DNA from: Ornithodoros turicata
Taxonomy: Eukaryota > Arthropoda > Arachnida > Ixodida > Argasidae
Assembly: GCF_037126465.1 (NCBI RefSeq)
Contig: NC_088206.1
Coordinates: 30,010,790 to 30,074,789 of the forward strand
Length of the DNA stretch: 64,000 nucleotides
Direction of reading: 5' to 3'
Position 1 is the first letter of the stretch. Each line of letters starts with the position of its first letter. The notes under the pieces were generated by a model. That model was not told the origin of the DNA. It made no database searches and worked only from the letters and a program-made list of their open reading frames with translations. This document shows positions 21,546-31,929 of this stretch, piece by piece. A program made the translations under genes and the position numbers.

Positions 21546-23744
21546 GTCGGTGTTACACGTCGCTGAATCGTACGTAAAACTTCTCCACTTGCGTTATGCG
21601 GTTTCTCATATATACAGCACGCTTTCTTCACGCAAAAATAAAACGATGACGGCATTTTGTTGCTGAAACGCCTCTCAAAACGACAGTTAATCTCCTCCGA
21701 TACTTATCCTTACACGGCAACTGCTGTAAAGGGGGCTAACGCAAGCGCGAGTTGATGCAAACTTTCACAAACATCGAATTGCAGTCACAACATCACACTG
21801 AGCTGGGTAACCGATGAGCTCGCAGATGCCGCACTGTTCACTCATCGCGGAACCCCGCTGTCCGCCATCTTTAAGCAGAGCAGGGGGACGTCAAGTCACG
21901 AAAAGCCGTATCTGTAATCCACTAGCAAATACGGAGGCGCATACACGTTACAATGCCCGATCTTGCACTTCTACGCCATAAAACATGTCTGCACCCATGT
22001 GTGTTTCGGAATGAATTTTTTGTTCTTCACGTGATAATATACCGAAATGGGAAAATGGCGGTGCATTCTGTGGAGAGCTCGATGTAGGCTTTCAGAATAT
22101 CGCAACGGTTTCAATTGTTTGGGATATTGGCGTAGCTTACCTTTAACGTATCATTGCGGGCATCTGTCTGAAGCTGCAATAGGAAGAGCACCCCCTGTAG
22201 GGGACGCCCAGGGAAGAAATTAGGGAGTGTCACCAAACATTCAAGGCGGAGTGTAATGCGGTACGGTCTAGAGTGGTGGGAACCTATAGTTCTCACCTGC
22301 AACGAAATACGTGATTCGAGGGAGCGGTCAACAGTTGCACTGCTGCTCAATCGGAGGGTGGTGCAGTGCAGCAGCTTCTTTTATTGGCTGTTCCTGAGAC
22401 CGCTGAAAAAGTGAAGATCGCACTCAGATCATGCTGTCAGACATGATGGCAGATGATGGCATGACGAGTGCTACCTGAAACACAACAAAGAATTCGAAAG
22501 TGCGATCAACAGCAGGTGTGCCGTGACTTACAGTTGGTACTGTCAAGTCATCACAAAAAATGAACCGATAATAACAAATGACACTGCATACGAATCGGTG
22601 GCTTAGCGCACAGAACTTCAACAGAAACCTGTGCCCACGGGTACTGAAACCAGGGTATCCTGGTTACTTTCGATGCTTCGGCAGCTCACATTCAAACGCG
22701 TTCGATGCCATGACGGCATGGCGCGTAGGGTGCAGGAGATGGAACTCCTGTCTGCAGCTATTGAGTTACGTGAGCAATATTGTTATTCTACGCTTCGTAG
22801 TTCTATTTACAAGTTTTTGTTCAGTCCTTCTCCTTCATATAATGGGTGCAGCGCTAATACAAAAACGCACTTTTTTTCGAATACGGGCGACTAGAAGTAC
22901 CGCCATGCAGTTACCTCCTGTTTGTAAACAAATGACGTCATAGTGTTCGGCAGCGCCACCAATTTGGTAGAGTTCAACTACGCAGGAAGCTAGGGGGCGA
23001 ACAAGGTCGCCCCCGAAAGTCACGGTCTTGAGGGGATTATGATGGTCCCTGAAAAGGACGCAACCTTCGGTCCTACTTTTCTTTCAATAGGAGGCAGCGT
23101 ACAAGTGCCCATTCGTGGAACCCCGCCCTCCTCTTCTGATTTGTTTTGGTTTCAGTGTGTCTACCAACATCATGACGTTTCTCGGGTAGAGATCTCTTGC
23201 TATACGCCATTTGTAGAATTGTAGAACCCAATCAGACGCCAGCGCGGAGGTAAACATAACGTCGTCTGCTCTAGGTCGGTGAGCAGTCTAAGAGCAGTGG
23301 GAAAAAGTAACGACCTCACGCGAGTTGGTACAGGATATGGCCAAAATTTTGGACAGACACTGGGGACCGTACAATAAACTTTTGCTCATCATTGGTTTGA
23401 CATGCTTTCTTTTCTACGATATGGTGCTTAGTGCTAGCTTTAAGTGTGAGATCGTCCAGTGCAATTAACTTTCTTTCTGAGTCCGACGACGACGACACCA
23501 CACACCGTAGACATTTCATTCACAAAGCACGCGGGTACAAAAACACGCTTTCTGCGACGAAGCCTAAAATACGAAGACACTCTTATCTTTTCGAGCGACG
23601 CATAACGGGAGGTGCTGTAGCTCTGTTGCCGCTGGCATTCTATGTCTCACATATCAACCACTCCATTTTTAGCTTTTTCCAAGGATCACAAGTGTGTGTT
23701 CTCCTATGCTTAGAACCCTAGTGCTTTTATATATTATGAGCCCT
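21546..23744. other. unassigned DNA with two dispersed repeat pieces
   Basis: Bases about 22085-22145 (AATATCGCAACGGTTTCAA and GGCGTAGCTTACCTTTAA blocks) resemble 40738-40795. Bases about 23060-23180 resemble the reverse complement of 63590-63720. These are dispersed repeats of unknown class. No coding region was recognised. Confidence 0.5.
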
Positions 23745-24544
23745 GGCCGCTCTCGCTTTGCGGATCAAGGCCAGTGGACGAGGAAGAAGAAGAACAACAA
23801 CAACAACAACTTTATTGTGAGATGATGAATGAGGAGTTTCATCGCAAGGAACGATACACTACCCCAATGCTGGCGGTGATTTTGGGAATGAAATAATGAG
23901 CCTTTTCACAATAATGATCGAAATTCGATGGTGTTCAAAAAGGTCAAAAGAGCTTTGAACGCAGAGCGTTGGTGGGCTGGATTTGACCATGGACCAAATA
24001 TTTTTGATAGAGAGGGGGCGAGAGTCCAGTTGCTTGAGATACCTGGATAGTGTGGTTAGGGAAGGTTGGTACTGTCGGCAATGAAGAAGAATGTGCTCTA
24101 GATCTTCTAGAGCACCCCAACGACATCATCTGGGAGAGTCAACTTGTCTCAAGCGGTAACGCCGATGAGCTGTAAAAGCCACATCGAGACGCAATCGATG
24201 TATTAATGCAGCATCTTGACGGGAGGTGTTTCGTGGCATGTGGAAAGCGGGCGTTGAATCAACTCTTCTCTGCATAGATGGGGGAGAATGCCAGTTGTCC
24301 ATTCGCGGGAAGCCAGGGGTGTCAAGAGACGTCGAAGAATGGAACGACGGTCTCCTCTCAACAGCGTAATACTCATTCGCCTCCGAGACGAGAGAGCTGC
24401 TTCTGTGGCGCTGTCGCCCTGTTCATTCCCCACGACACCACAATGGGCTGGAACCCGCTGGAGAACCAGCCTGTGCCCTGCTTCGTACACAATGTGGTAA
24501 GCCATTAACACATCCGTCAGTAGGGGTGCGGATGAGCCTCGTAT
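23745..24544 (-). pseudogene. LINE ORF2 C-terminus: RNase H end and zinc knuckle, 3' end
   Basis: Minus strand: LTDVLMAYHIVYEAGHRLVL then RVPAHCGVVGNEQGDSA, the last RNase H segment (H-C-G and G-N-E-x-x-D). After this, CRWGALEDLEHILLHCRQY is the C-terminal C/H-rich knuckle of I/R1-type LINEs. The 3' end has (GTT)n (about 23797-23813 on the plus strand as AAC repeats). Several frame changes occur. Its upstream half lies at 30755-31258 beyond a 6.2-kb insertion; the break falls within RNase H. Confidence 0.85.
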
Positions 24545-24589
24545 CCCTGTTGGAAATTCCTACTTCATATGGTATTATGACACCAGGTC

Positions 24590-24775
24590 CTACATGATGA
24601 AGGAACCTACATACAAATAGGATCCTGTTTAATTGTGGGTCCTACATGAAAATGCGATCCTACATATAAACATGATCCTATTTGGTTGTGGGACCTACAT
24701 GCAAATGCGATCCTACATATAAACAGGATCCTATTTGATTGTGGGACCTACGTTGGGTCCTACATGCAAATAGGA
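24590..24775. repeat. 53-bp subterminal tandem repeat
   Basis: TGTGGG(T/A)CCTACATG recurs at 24634, 24687 and 24740, exact 53-bp spacing, with GATCCTACATATAAAC inside each unit. This is the left subterminal region of the 6.2-kb element. Confidence 0.9.
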
Positions 24776-24866
24776 GTAAGTCTCTCGCGGTGATCCTGTA
24801 TAATTTGTGCACCCTATTGCGCTGTGTATATTAGGAAATAACAAATCATGCAGCTTCTATTTTTCT

Positions 24867-25163
24867 TTTTTTATTGATATCGTTCATCATCCTTCTGACA
24901 TGTCTGTTGAGCAATCACACTCTTGCCTGATGTACAGCGTCTTCAACACCTTTACAGATCATCCTAGATGATAGCTCTAAGATATATTTCTTGGAAGCAT
25001 CTGAAACAATAAAGCGAGTTAGGAAGCTAGATTTAACAAGGGATAATACATTATGTGTCACATAAAATGTGCCAAAACTCGTGCACAGGTTAACCAGACT
25101 TCCCACATATGCTGTTACTTTAGGTCCAAAGACAATGGATTTGTTTGTTAGCAGTAAGATCAA
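24867..25163 (-). other. 82-codon frame with polyadenylation signal, unknown
   Basis: A minus-strand frame from 25163 to 24915 (starting MILLLTNKSIVFGPK, ending with VEDAVHQARV) is followed about 45 bases on by AATAAA (24869-24874). It could be the last exon of a protein encoded by the 6.2-kb element. I recognise no domain. Without an upstream splice acceptor or homologue it stays speculative. Confidence 0.2.
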
Positions 25164-25904
25164 TTAACTATGAGAACTGGGGCTACAGCAAGGGTGTCAG
25201 TAAGGCATTACCTGAACAGGGTGAAAACAATGCACGTTGAGTTATAATATCCGCAATTACTTACATTCTGTGCATATTTCTTCCACACTCGGGGAAAATA
25301 TGCATGACCCAAGCTGAGTTATTATGAATTAATAACCAAAAAAGGACGATCTGTAGCTTTAGAGCACCGGTACCCTGTAGCAGGGCCGCTGAAGCATCAC
25401 ACATGATATCAACCTGATGTTAAGTGATGATACAGGTTAACCAACAGGGTAAGAGCACAAGATTACAGATGGACGATAAGGCAATAGGTAATAATAGGGG
25501 AATAATCGCACTGAGCGGATAAAGTTACAGGAACCCACACGCTAGGAAGAATACAAAGCAAAAGGTGCACGAAACATGGCATTACATGCACACAACTAAC
25601 CTTCAATTCACGAAATCCAACAGCTTTCGGTCTTCCAAGGTACACGCGCAGAAACAGGTCCAGATACTACTAGTAAGGCATGAAATACAGTCACAGCACT
25701 GCGGGGCACCAAAACCACCAAAACTACGACGAAAGACGCTTCCCCAACGAGAGCTCTCTGGACATGCGTCCGAACGCTTCTAAGATTTCCCTTCCAAATG
25801 AGCTGGAGGCTGGAGGAATTCCAAGCTCCAAGGGCGCCGCCTGGCTGTAACGTACGGCTCTCCACCATGCTCTCCTCGCGCCATAGGTGGGCATTTTGGT
25901 GAAA
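25164..25904. other. unassigned interior of the 6.2-kb element
   Basis: Overlapping short frames on both strands without motifs. No repeat unit was seen. Confidence 0.35.
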
Positions 25905-26240
25905 CCTCACTCTCCCTCACCCTCACGGGCACATGCCCTCACTCGCCCTCACCCTCACCGCCCTCACGAGCACATGCGCTCACTCGCCCTCACCTTCACC
26001 GCCCTCATAAGCACATGCACTCACTCGCCCTCACCCTCACCGCCCTCACGAGCACAGGCCCTCACTCGCCCTCACCCTCAACGCCCTCATGAGCACATGC
26101 GCTCACTCGCCCTCACCCTCACCGCCCTCACGAGCACAGGCCCTCACTCGCCCTCACCCTCACCGTCCTCATGGGCACATGCCCTCACTCGCCCTCACCC
26201 TCACGGCACTCACAAACGAAAGCACTCACCCATGAGTTTC
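25905..26240. repeat. 41-bp minisatellite (CCCTCAC-rich)
   Basis: GCACA(T/G)G recurs at 25929, 25970, 26011, 26052, 26093, 26134 and 26175, a strict 41-bp period, with each unit filled by CCCTCAC/CGCCCTCAC strings. The strand asymmetry (almost no G on the plus strand outside the GAGCAC block) is strong. A 118-codon frame over it is repeat-encoded. Confidence 0.95.
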
Positions 26241-26319
26241 TAACCCTCATAAGGACTACTGTAAGTGCACTCATGAGGTCTGAGGGGCGCCAGGTCTTAG
26301 TGAGTGAAGTCACTGGTGA

Positions 26320-26420
26320 GGCCCGAGGTGTGTGAGGTCAGTATGAGGTCATTCAGAAATGAGGTCAAATGACGCATACCAGACGTGCGCAAATTAAATT
26401 AAGGCATTGATGATATGGTT
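26320..26420. repeat. inverted flank of the 128-bp array, left
   Basis: GAGGTCAGTATGAG, CATTCAGAAATGAGGTCAAA and TGACGC-GACGTG blocks here recur in inverse order at 28030-28125. They bracket the satellite array, so the array and its flanks form a large imperfect palindrome. Confidence 0.8.
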
Positions 26421-28038
26421 CCAGCGACACAACTACCGGCTGTGTGCACTTTAAAGGGCTGGTGTGCCCGTTTTTAGCAATTTCGTCTACGTCGCGCTGG
26501 GAACACAGCAGATCGTCCTGAGCTGACTGATTACTTGGTGATATGGTTCCATCGACCCATATACAGGAAGGGTGCACTTTAAAGGTCTGGTGTGCACGTT
26601 TTTACATTTAGTCTGTGCCGCCCTGGGAATACAGCAAAGCGTCCTGAGGTGACTGATTCATTAGGGATATGTTTCCAGTGACCCAACTACCGGCAGGGTG
26701 CACTTTAAAGGGCAGGTGTGCCCTTTTTTAGAATTTTCGTCTATGTCGCGCTGGGAACACAGCAAAGCGCAGGACACTTAATTGGCTGTGTTCCCAGCGC
26801 GACATAGACGAAATTGCTAAAAACGTGCACATCAGCCCTTTAAAGTGCACCCTGCCGGTAGTTGGGTCGCTGGAACCATATCACGAAGTAATCAGTCAGC
26901 CCAGGACACTTGGCTGTGTTCCCAGCGCAAAATAGACGAAATTGCTAAAAACGTGCACACGAGCCCTTAAAGTGTACCCTGTCGGTAGTTGGGTCGCTGG
27001 AACCATATCATGAAGTAATCAGTCAGCTCAGGAGGCTGTGTTGTATTCCCAGCGCGACGTAGACGAAATTCCTAAAAATCGGCACACCAGCCATTTAAAG
27101 TGCATCCTGCAGGTAGTTGGGTCACTGGACCCATATCAGCAAGTCATCAGTCAGATCAGGACGCTTTGCTGTGTTCCCAGCGTGACATAGACGAAATTGC
27201 TAAAAACGTGCACACGAGCCCTTTAAAGTGCACCATGCCTGTAGTTGGGTCGCTGGAATCATATCACCAAGTAATCAGTCAGCTCAGGACACGTGACTGT
27301 GTTCCCAGCGCGACGTAGACGAAACTGCTAAAAGCGGGCACACCAGCTCTTTAAAGTGCACCCTGCCGGTAGTTGGGTGGCTGGAACCATGTCACCAAGT
27401 AATCCGTTAGCCAAGACGCTTTGCTCTGTTCCCAGCGCGACAGAGACGAAATTGCTAAAAATGGGCACACCAGCCCTTTAAAGTGCACACTACGTGTAGG
27501 TGGATCGATGGAACCATATCACCAAGTAATCAGTCAGCTCAGTACGCTTTGCTCTGTTCCCAGCGCGACATAGACGAAATTGCTAAAAACGGGCACACCA
27601 GCCCTTTAAAGTGCACACTCCGTGTAGTTGTGTCGCTGGAACCATATCACCAAGTAATCCGTCAGCTCAGGACGCTTGGCTGTGTTCCCAGCGCGACGTA
27701 GACGACATTGCTAGATACGTGCACACCAGCCCTTTAAAGTGCACACAGCCGGTAGTTGGGTCGCTGGAACAATATCACCAAGTAATCAGTCAGCTCAGGA
27801 CGCTTTGCTGTCTTCCCAGCGCGACGTAGACAAAATTGGTACAAACGGGCGCACCAGCCCTTTAAAGTGCACCCTACCGGTAGATGGATCACTAGAACCA
27901 TATCACCAACTAATCCGTCAGCTCAGAACGCTTGGCTGTGTTCCCAGCGCGACGTAGACGAAATTGCTAAAAACGGGAACTTCAGCCCATTAAGGTGCAT
28001 CCTGCCGGTAGCTGGAACCATATCACTAGTGTCTTCCT
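26395..28038. repeat. 128-bp satellite array with internal inversion
   Basis: A unit containing TTCCCAGCGCGACGTAGACG, AAATTGCTAAAAACG, CAGCCCTTTAAAGTGCAC, GGTAGTTGGGTCGCTGG and ACCATATCACCAAGTAATC repeats about every 128 bp. About three units at 26395-26770 are in minus orientation and about ten at 26785-28025 in plus orientation, meeting at about 26775. Because 128 is not a multiple of 3, similar 72-codon frames appear in different registers (for example 27483, 27611, 27739); these are not genes. Confidence 0.95.
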
Positions 28039-28329
28039 AATTTGCCCACGTCTCGTAAGCGTCATTTGACCTCATTTCTGAATGCACTCATACTGACCTC
28101 ACACCCCTCAGGGTGAGGCCTGAGGGGTGTGAGGGTGTGAGGGTCTGAGTGTGAGGGGTGTGAGGGTGGGGAGGAAGACACTAGTGATATGGTTCCAGCT
28201 ACCGGCAGGATGCACCTTAATGGGCTGAAGTTCCCGTTTTTAGCAATTTCGTCTACGTCGCGCTGGGAACACAGCCAAGCGTTCTGAGCTGACGGATTAG
28301 TTGGTGATATGGTTCTAGTGATCCATCTA
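27881..28329. repeat. palindrome with perfect 158-bp arms
   Basis: Bases 27881-28038 are the exact reverse complement of 28172-28329 by direct comparison, around a 133-bp centre rich in TGAGGGTGTGAGG. The right arm is therefore a minus-oriented satellite unit copied very recently, or kept identical by gene conversion. The centre also holds the inverted flank of the array. Confidence 0.95.
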
Positions 28330-28344
28330 GACTTCACTCACACA

Positions 28345-28600
28345 GACCTGGCGCCCCTCAGACCTCATGAGTGCACTCACAGGAGGTCTCATGAGGGGCA
28401 AAACCTCATGAGTGCACTCACAGGAGACTTCGTGAGGGTAAGACCTCATGAGTGCACTCACAGGAGACCTCATGAGGGTTAAGAACCTCACGAGTGCACT
28501 CACGGATGGCCTGATCGCGGGCTTGCCCTCACTCACCCTCACCTCAAAGACGTGAGGTGAGGGTGAGGGGCACTCATGAGGGCCCTCATGAGTGAGTTCG
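28345..28600. repeat. 41-bp minisatellite, CTCATGAGTGCACTCAC type
   Basis: The motif (G/A)ACCTCATGAGTGCACTCA starts at 28361, 28402, 28442 and 28483 (last copy with CACG), a period close to 41. The first unit shares GGCGCC and CCTCAGACCTCATGAGTGC, inverted, with 26265-26310. It ends in a GTGAGG/CCTCAC hairpin-rich stretch. Confidence 0.9.
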
Positions 28601-30003
28601 CCCAGCTATGCCTCGCGCTACATCCAGAAAGCAGAAAGTCGCGCGCACGGGCGACCAGTGCCATTTGAAAGAGGACGGTTTTCCCCTCAAAATAAGTCTT
28701 CAATCACATTTCTACGCCAACAAACAACCGACATCGAAAAAAATGCCCCCAGCCCCATGTATAACGAGCCGCTGTTGCCATGTTTTCCTCACTCGAGAAT
28801 GGAGAGAGATAGAAAGATCCCGCAAGTTTCTAGCCGTTCAGTGTTCGGAGTGCACGAATCCGTTAATAGGTGATTCAGATCTCCCACAGGGTTCAAATCT
28901 AAAAACAGGGACGAAGGTTGCAGAAGGAGAGTCAGCCTAAGGAATTTCGGAAATAACGCCATAACCTGTAGTAAATAGACGGGAGGTGCGAATTGAAAAG
29001 TAGTAGAGCGAAGAACGAAGAACACCTTCCAACATTTCATTTTGGAACAGCATCCAAAATTTCCAGTAAATTGGACGTTAGGTAAGTGAGATTACGGCAC
29101 TAAAGGAGCGGCACCCACGGAAGCGTCTCCGAGCGGCGTCAGCCAGACTATTTATCCTCAGACTATTTATCCTCACCTTTATCACCATCTGTGTCTGCGT
29201 CCTACTTTCTTGCGCCTTTTAAATGACGTATTGTCAATAAATCCTTTAGTTGAGAGTCTGCAGTTCCGCTGTTGTGTGTTTCTACCGTTGTGTCTTCGTC
29301 CTCTCTTTGGCTGCAAGATTTTACTCACAGCCAGACTAGCTGGCGCCAATGCCATGAGCATCCAACTCCAAAGCCCATATCTGGGGAACGGAGAGTCGCG
29401 CGCTTACGGGATTAAAGCAGTTGGAAAGAGCACGTCAAGAGCTTCAAAACTATGTCAAACACGACTCTGTAGGTGCGATGGAAACGTTTTTAGAAAAAAA
29501 AAACAGCCGGCAATCCCATGTATTGGGAGGAGTGTAAACACGGAAATCGGTAGCTCGAGAACCAGAAAACTTTGACAGCTGTAGTAAATTTTGCCACGTT
29601 CACCGTGTTGAGGCGAGTACACTCCAGAAAGATGAAAACTGTCCGACGCGAGCTTCCTTCCGAAAAAGGGCATCAACGTTTAGAAAAACAGAGTTACGAA
29701 CGCGTCTCTGCCCACAACCCCCGAACCGCTAAAGACCGACCCATGGTTCCATTTGACCGATCGTAGAGCGACTCAAGTCCTACTAAGACGGAAATTCTGG
29801 CGTCAACATGACTAGCGGGGCGGATGTTACGGAGCTCCGAATGTATCGGAAGTGCAGACGAAGGCCTGGAATTTTCAAGTATCTCGACTACTCTTAGGAT
29901 TTCCTGCGAGCCGTGAGCGTGCACGTGAAGGCGAAGGATTGGGGAATCCGTCACAACTAACCGCGTCCTGATAGAACCGGTTTAGTCCTAGAAATTAGAC
30001 CGA
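28601..30003. other. unassigned interior of the 6.2-kb element, with a diverged duplication
   Basis: Two stretches beginning GA(A/G)AGTCGCGCGC (28645 and 29391) stay loosely similar for 150-200 bases, an old direct duplication. The frame at 28608-28940 and the one at 29210-29575 lie in these copies and share no recognised domain. Confidence 0.4.
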
Positions 30004-30041
30004 GAACCCCATCGACACCGCAATGTCGCTCGATGGGGTTC
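30004..30041. repeat. perfect 12-bp stem hairpin
   Basis: GAACCCCATCGA and TCGATGGGGTTC surround a 14-base loop. It lies in the right half of the 6.2-kb element and has no terminator-like T tract. Confidence 0.85.
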
Positions 30042-30419
30042 AACCGCCACCTCGACCTGTTGCGCACTGCTGTCGAAGTTTGTGCTTAAATAACACTTAA
30101 AGGAATGCACGCATCATTGTATGCTTGATGTTTCGTCGACTAGTAATGGACGTACTCTATGCATGTTCCATAAATGAATGCAACCAGTCCATTCAGTTGT
30201 TTTCAACCTAAAAAAATATATTCATTTGCAGTGGCTCTAATAGAATTCGCACTTGATAACCTGCCGTACGTGTGCGCGTTGGCAAACATGATTGAATATG
30301 ACTAGTTCGTTCTAGGCCCCAGTTTTGAAGGGTTTTGGGCCCCAGTTTTCAAATAATGTTTGTTGCTGTGTTAATATATCACTTCCATATCTCAAAATAA
30401 TTCCCCACGTCCTCCCCAC
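30042..30419. other. unassigned interior of the 6.2-kb element
   Basis: No gene or repeat seen apart from a short direct repeat (GGCCCCAGTTTT twice near 30316-30350). Confidence 0.35.
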
Positions 30420-30735
30420 ATGAAACCAAACAGGTCACGTAAGATCTCCTATAGCTCCTTTTTGATGCCTTGTAGGATCCTACACTGCTGCGTAGCCGGA
30501 TATAGGCAATGTAGTGTCCTACAACTCTCCTATATTGCCGAATATGGGACAAGTAGGACACCACAACCCTCCTACATAGCCTAATATGAGACATGTAGGA
30601 TCCTATGACTCACCTATATGTGAATGAATATAGGACATGTAGGATCCCACAACTTTCCCACATGATATAAAATAGGACATAAAGGATCCTACATCAATTT
30701 GTATAGGATAAATAGGATCGCATACAACCTATTTG
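30420..30735. repeat. right subterminal repeats of the 6.2-kb element
   Basis: Blocks of GTAGGATCCTAC, ATATAGGACATGTAGGATCC and TCCTACA-ACTCTCCTATAT recur irregularly about every 55-65 bases. They are the inverse counterpart of the CCTACAT/GGATCCTA blocks at 24590-24775, giving the element repeat-built inverted ends. Confidence 0.7.
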
Positions 30736-30754
30736 GCTTTTTTGCAACAGGGAT

Positions 30755-31258
30755 GCCAAAATTTCCAATAGCTTGCAGTGCAGATTTTGAGTCAGTGAAC
30801 ACTATCCATTCCGGCGGGGTAAAATCAAAGATGTGCTACAGAAAGAAAAGGATGGCATACAATTCCGAAGATATTGATGAGATTGGATGCGCAAGGCATC
30901 GTCCTTGCGCTACGCCTTCGGATGGTATGACAAATGCCGAGGCAGACTTGCCATTTCTCGATGCGCCATCTGTACATGCTGTTGCAGACGTAGAAAACTT
31001 CTCGTCTATCAGAGCATAAAAATGGGCTTGAAGGACTTGTGGGGGAACCTGATCTCTTTGTTCCAGAAGGTTCGCAAAACGCAAACGGAGGAAGTGGCGT
31101 GCCGTTTCACGTTCACTTAGGACTTCAACCAGCTTCAGCCAGGACATGCCGTGTTTCAGCCATTCTTGGTACTCCAAGGCAGCGACGAAGGCTTCGAGCA
31201 AACAGGGGCGAATGCAAGAGCAGCATTCCGGGACACCCCCTCTGAAACCCGGCTTGAC
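30755..31258 (-). pseudogene. LINE ORF2 RNase H, first part
   Basis: Minus strand from about 31258: CLLEAFVAALEYQEW, LLEQRDQVPPQVLQAHFY, then TACTDGASRNGKSASAF (first RNase H aspartate), SSISSELYAI (glutamate) and, after one TAG, WIVFTDSKSALQAIGNFGI (next aspartate). It ends exactly where the 6.2-kb element inserted and continues at 24542. This is the same I/R1-type LINE lineage as the 3' end at 62190. Inactive by stop codons and the insertion. Confidence 0.88.
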
Positions 31259-31379
31259 CTGATAGAGGACTACGCGAGGAAGCTAAGTTTACAGGGTGGT
31301 GCGTGAGTACGTGAGGAGGAACAGATTTGAGCAAGGACAGGAGGACATATCTGAGGCGAACAATTCCGTTTTCGCGCCC
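31259..31379. other. junction between LINE and LTR-element remnants
   Basis: No motif visible; the boundary between the two elements falls somewhere here. Confidence 0.35.
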
Positions 31380-31739
31380 CGACCTGATAACAACACCGAT
31401 AACACGCCCCTGCACTGACGGTGCTCTGGCATAGATAACGGTAATTAAGCGTACACCGAACTGAACAAGAAAAGCCTTAGTGAGGTGCGAAGTGCGAAAA
31501 TTACTGCCCTGATCGGAACAGACCAGTTCCGGCGTCCCATAGCGCGAATATACTTCTAGCAGTGCCTGACAGGTAGCCCTCGCAGTCAGTCTACGCACAT
31601 CTGTCTAGGGAAGACATCTGGTCAACGGGCGCATAGATCAATCACGCACCACGCATAGCGATGTTCCTGTGCAGAGGTCGGTTCGAGTGGCCCTATGCAG
31701 CCCATGTACCTTACCTCAAATGGTACTTGCGGTCGGGTT
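31380..31739 (-). pseudogene. Gypsy-type integrase core remnant
   Basis: Minus-strand pieces read VPFEVRYMGCIGPLEPTS, HRYAWCVIDLCAR, then CQALLEVYSRYGTPELVCSDQGSNF and TKAFLVQFGVRLI. This is the integrase core of an LTR retrotransposon, from the G-P-L segment to the second catalytic aspartate (SDQGSNF). The first catalytic aspartate appears replaced by glycine (YMGCIGPL) and stop codons separate the pieces. The following Y-H-P-Q and glutamate segment is lost. No LTR was found nearby, so this is a fossil fragment next to the LINE. Gypsy is the best fit; other LTR groups are not excluded. Confidence 0.7.
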
Positions 31740-31754
31740 CCGATTGAAAAAAAT

Positions 31755-31929
31755 CACCAGAATTATTCTGGTGTTTCCTGATGTTCCTGGCGCTAACACT
31801 AGACTCTTTCGGTGTTTGTAATGTGCACATCAAAAATGTCTGGCGTCACACCAGGGTAATTCTGGTGCTGTCGAGTTCTCCTGCATGAACACCAGAGTGG
31901 CCTACTACGACACCAGAATGATTCTGGTG
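31755..31929. repeat. three copies of a 19-bp palindrome
   Basis: CACCAGAATTATTCTGGTG (31755-31773), CACCAGGGTAATTCTGGTG (31849-31867) and CACCAGAATGATTCTGGTG (31911-31929), plus a half-site CACCAGAG at 31890. Two are perfect 9-bp arms about one central base. They may be nested termini of tiny MITEs or a protein-binding site cluster. Confidence 0.85.

Larger units (their letters stand above)
24545..30752. mobile_element. 6.2-kb repeat-ended element inserted in a LINE
   Basis: The LINE RNase H reading stops at GNFGI (30755, minus) and continues at RGSSAPLLTD (24542). The insert begins CCCTGTTGGAAA and ends with the inverted TTTGCAACAGGG; the first 8 bases match exactly. The flanking dinucleotide AT occurs once in the implied target and twice here (24543-24544, 30753-30754), so a 2-bp duplication is likely. 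Inside are subterminal tandem blocks of CCTACAT/GGATCCTAC-type repeats at both ends, an A+T-rich stretch with an 82-codon frame, 41-bp arrays, a 128-bp satellite, palindromes and unassigned DNA. No recognisable transposase is present. It could be a non-autonomous foldback-type DNA transposon that has captured or grown satellite DNA. Its superfamily is unknown to me. Confidence 0.75.

Noticed and set aside
24915..25163. Transposase C-terminus of the 6.2-kb element
   Set aside because: The 82-codon frame has a downstream AATAAA but no recognisable domain; kept as unknown.
26365..27957. Series of 70-72-codon open frames with similar proteins
   Set aside because: They follow the 128-bp satellite unit in rotating frames and include minus-strand versions, so they are repeat artefacts, not a gene family.
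24590..28600. Regular repeats that could suggest a CRISPR-like array
   Set aside because: Units are contiguous tandem copies without unique spacers, the genome is eukaryotic, and no cas-like gene is present.
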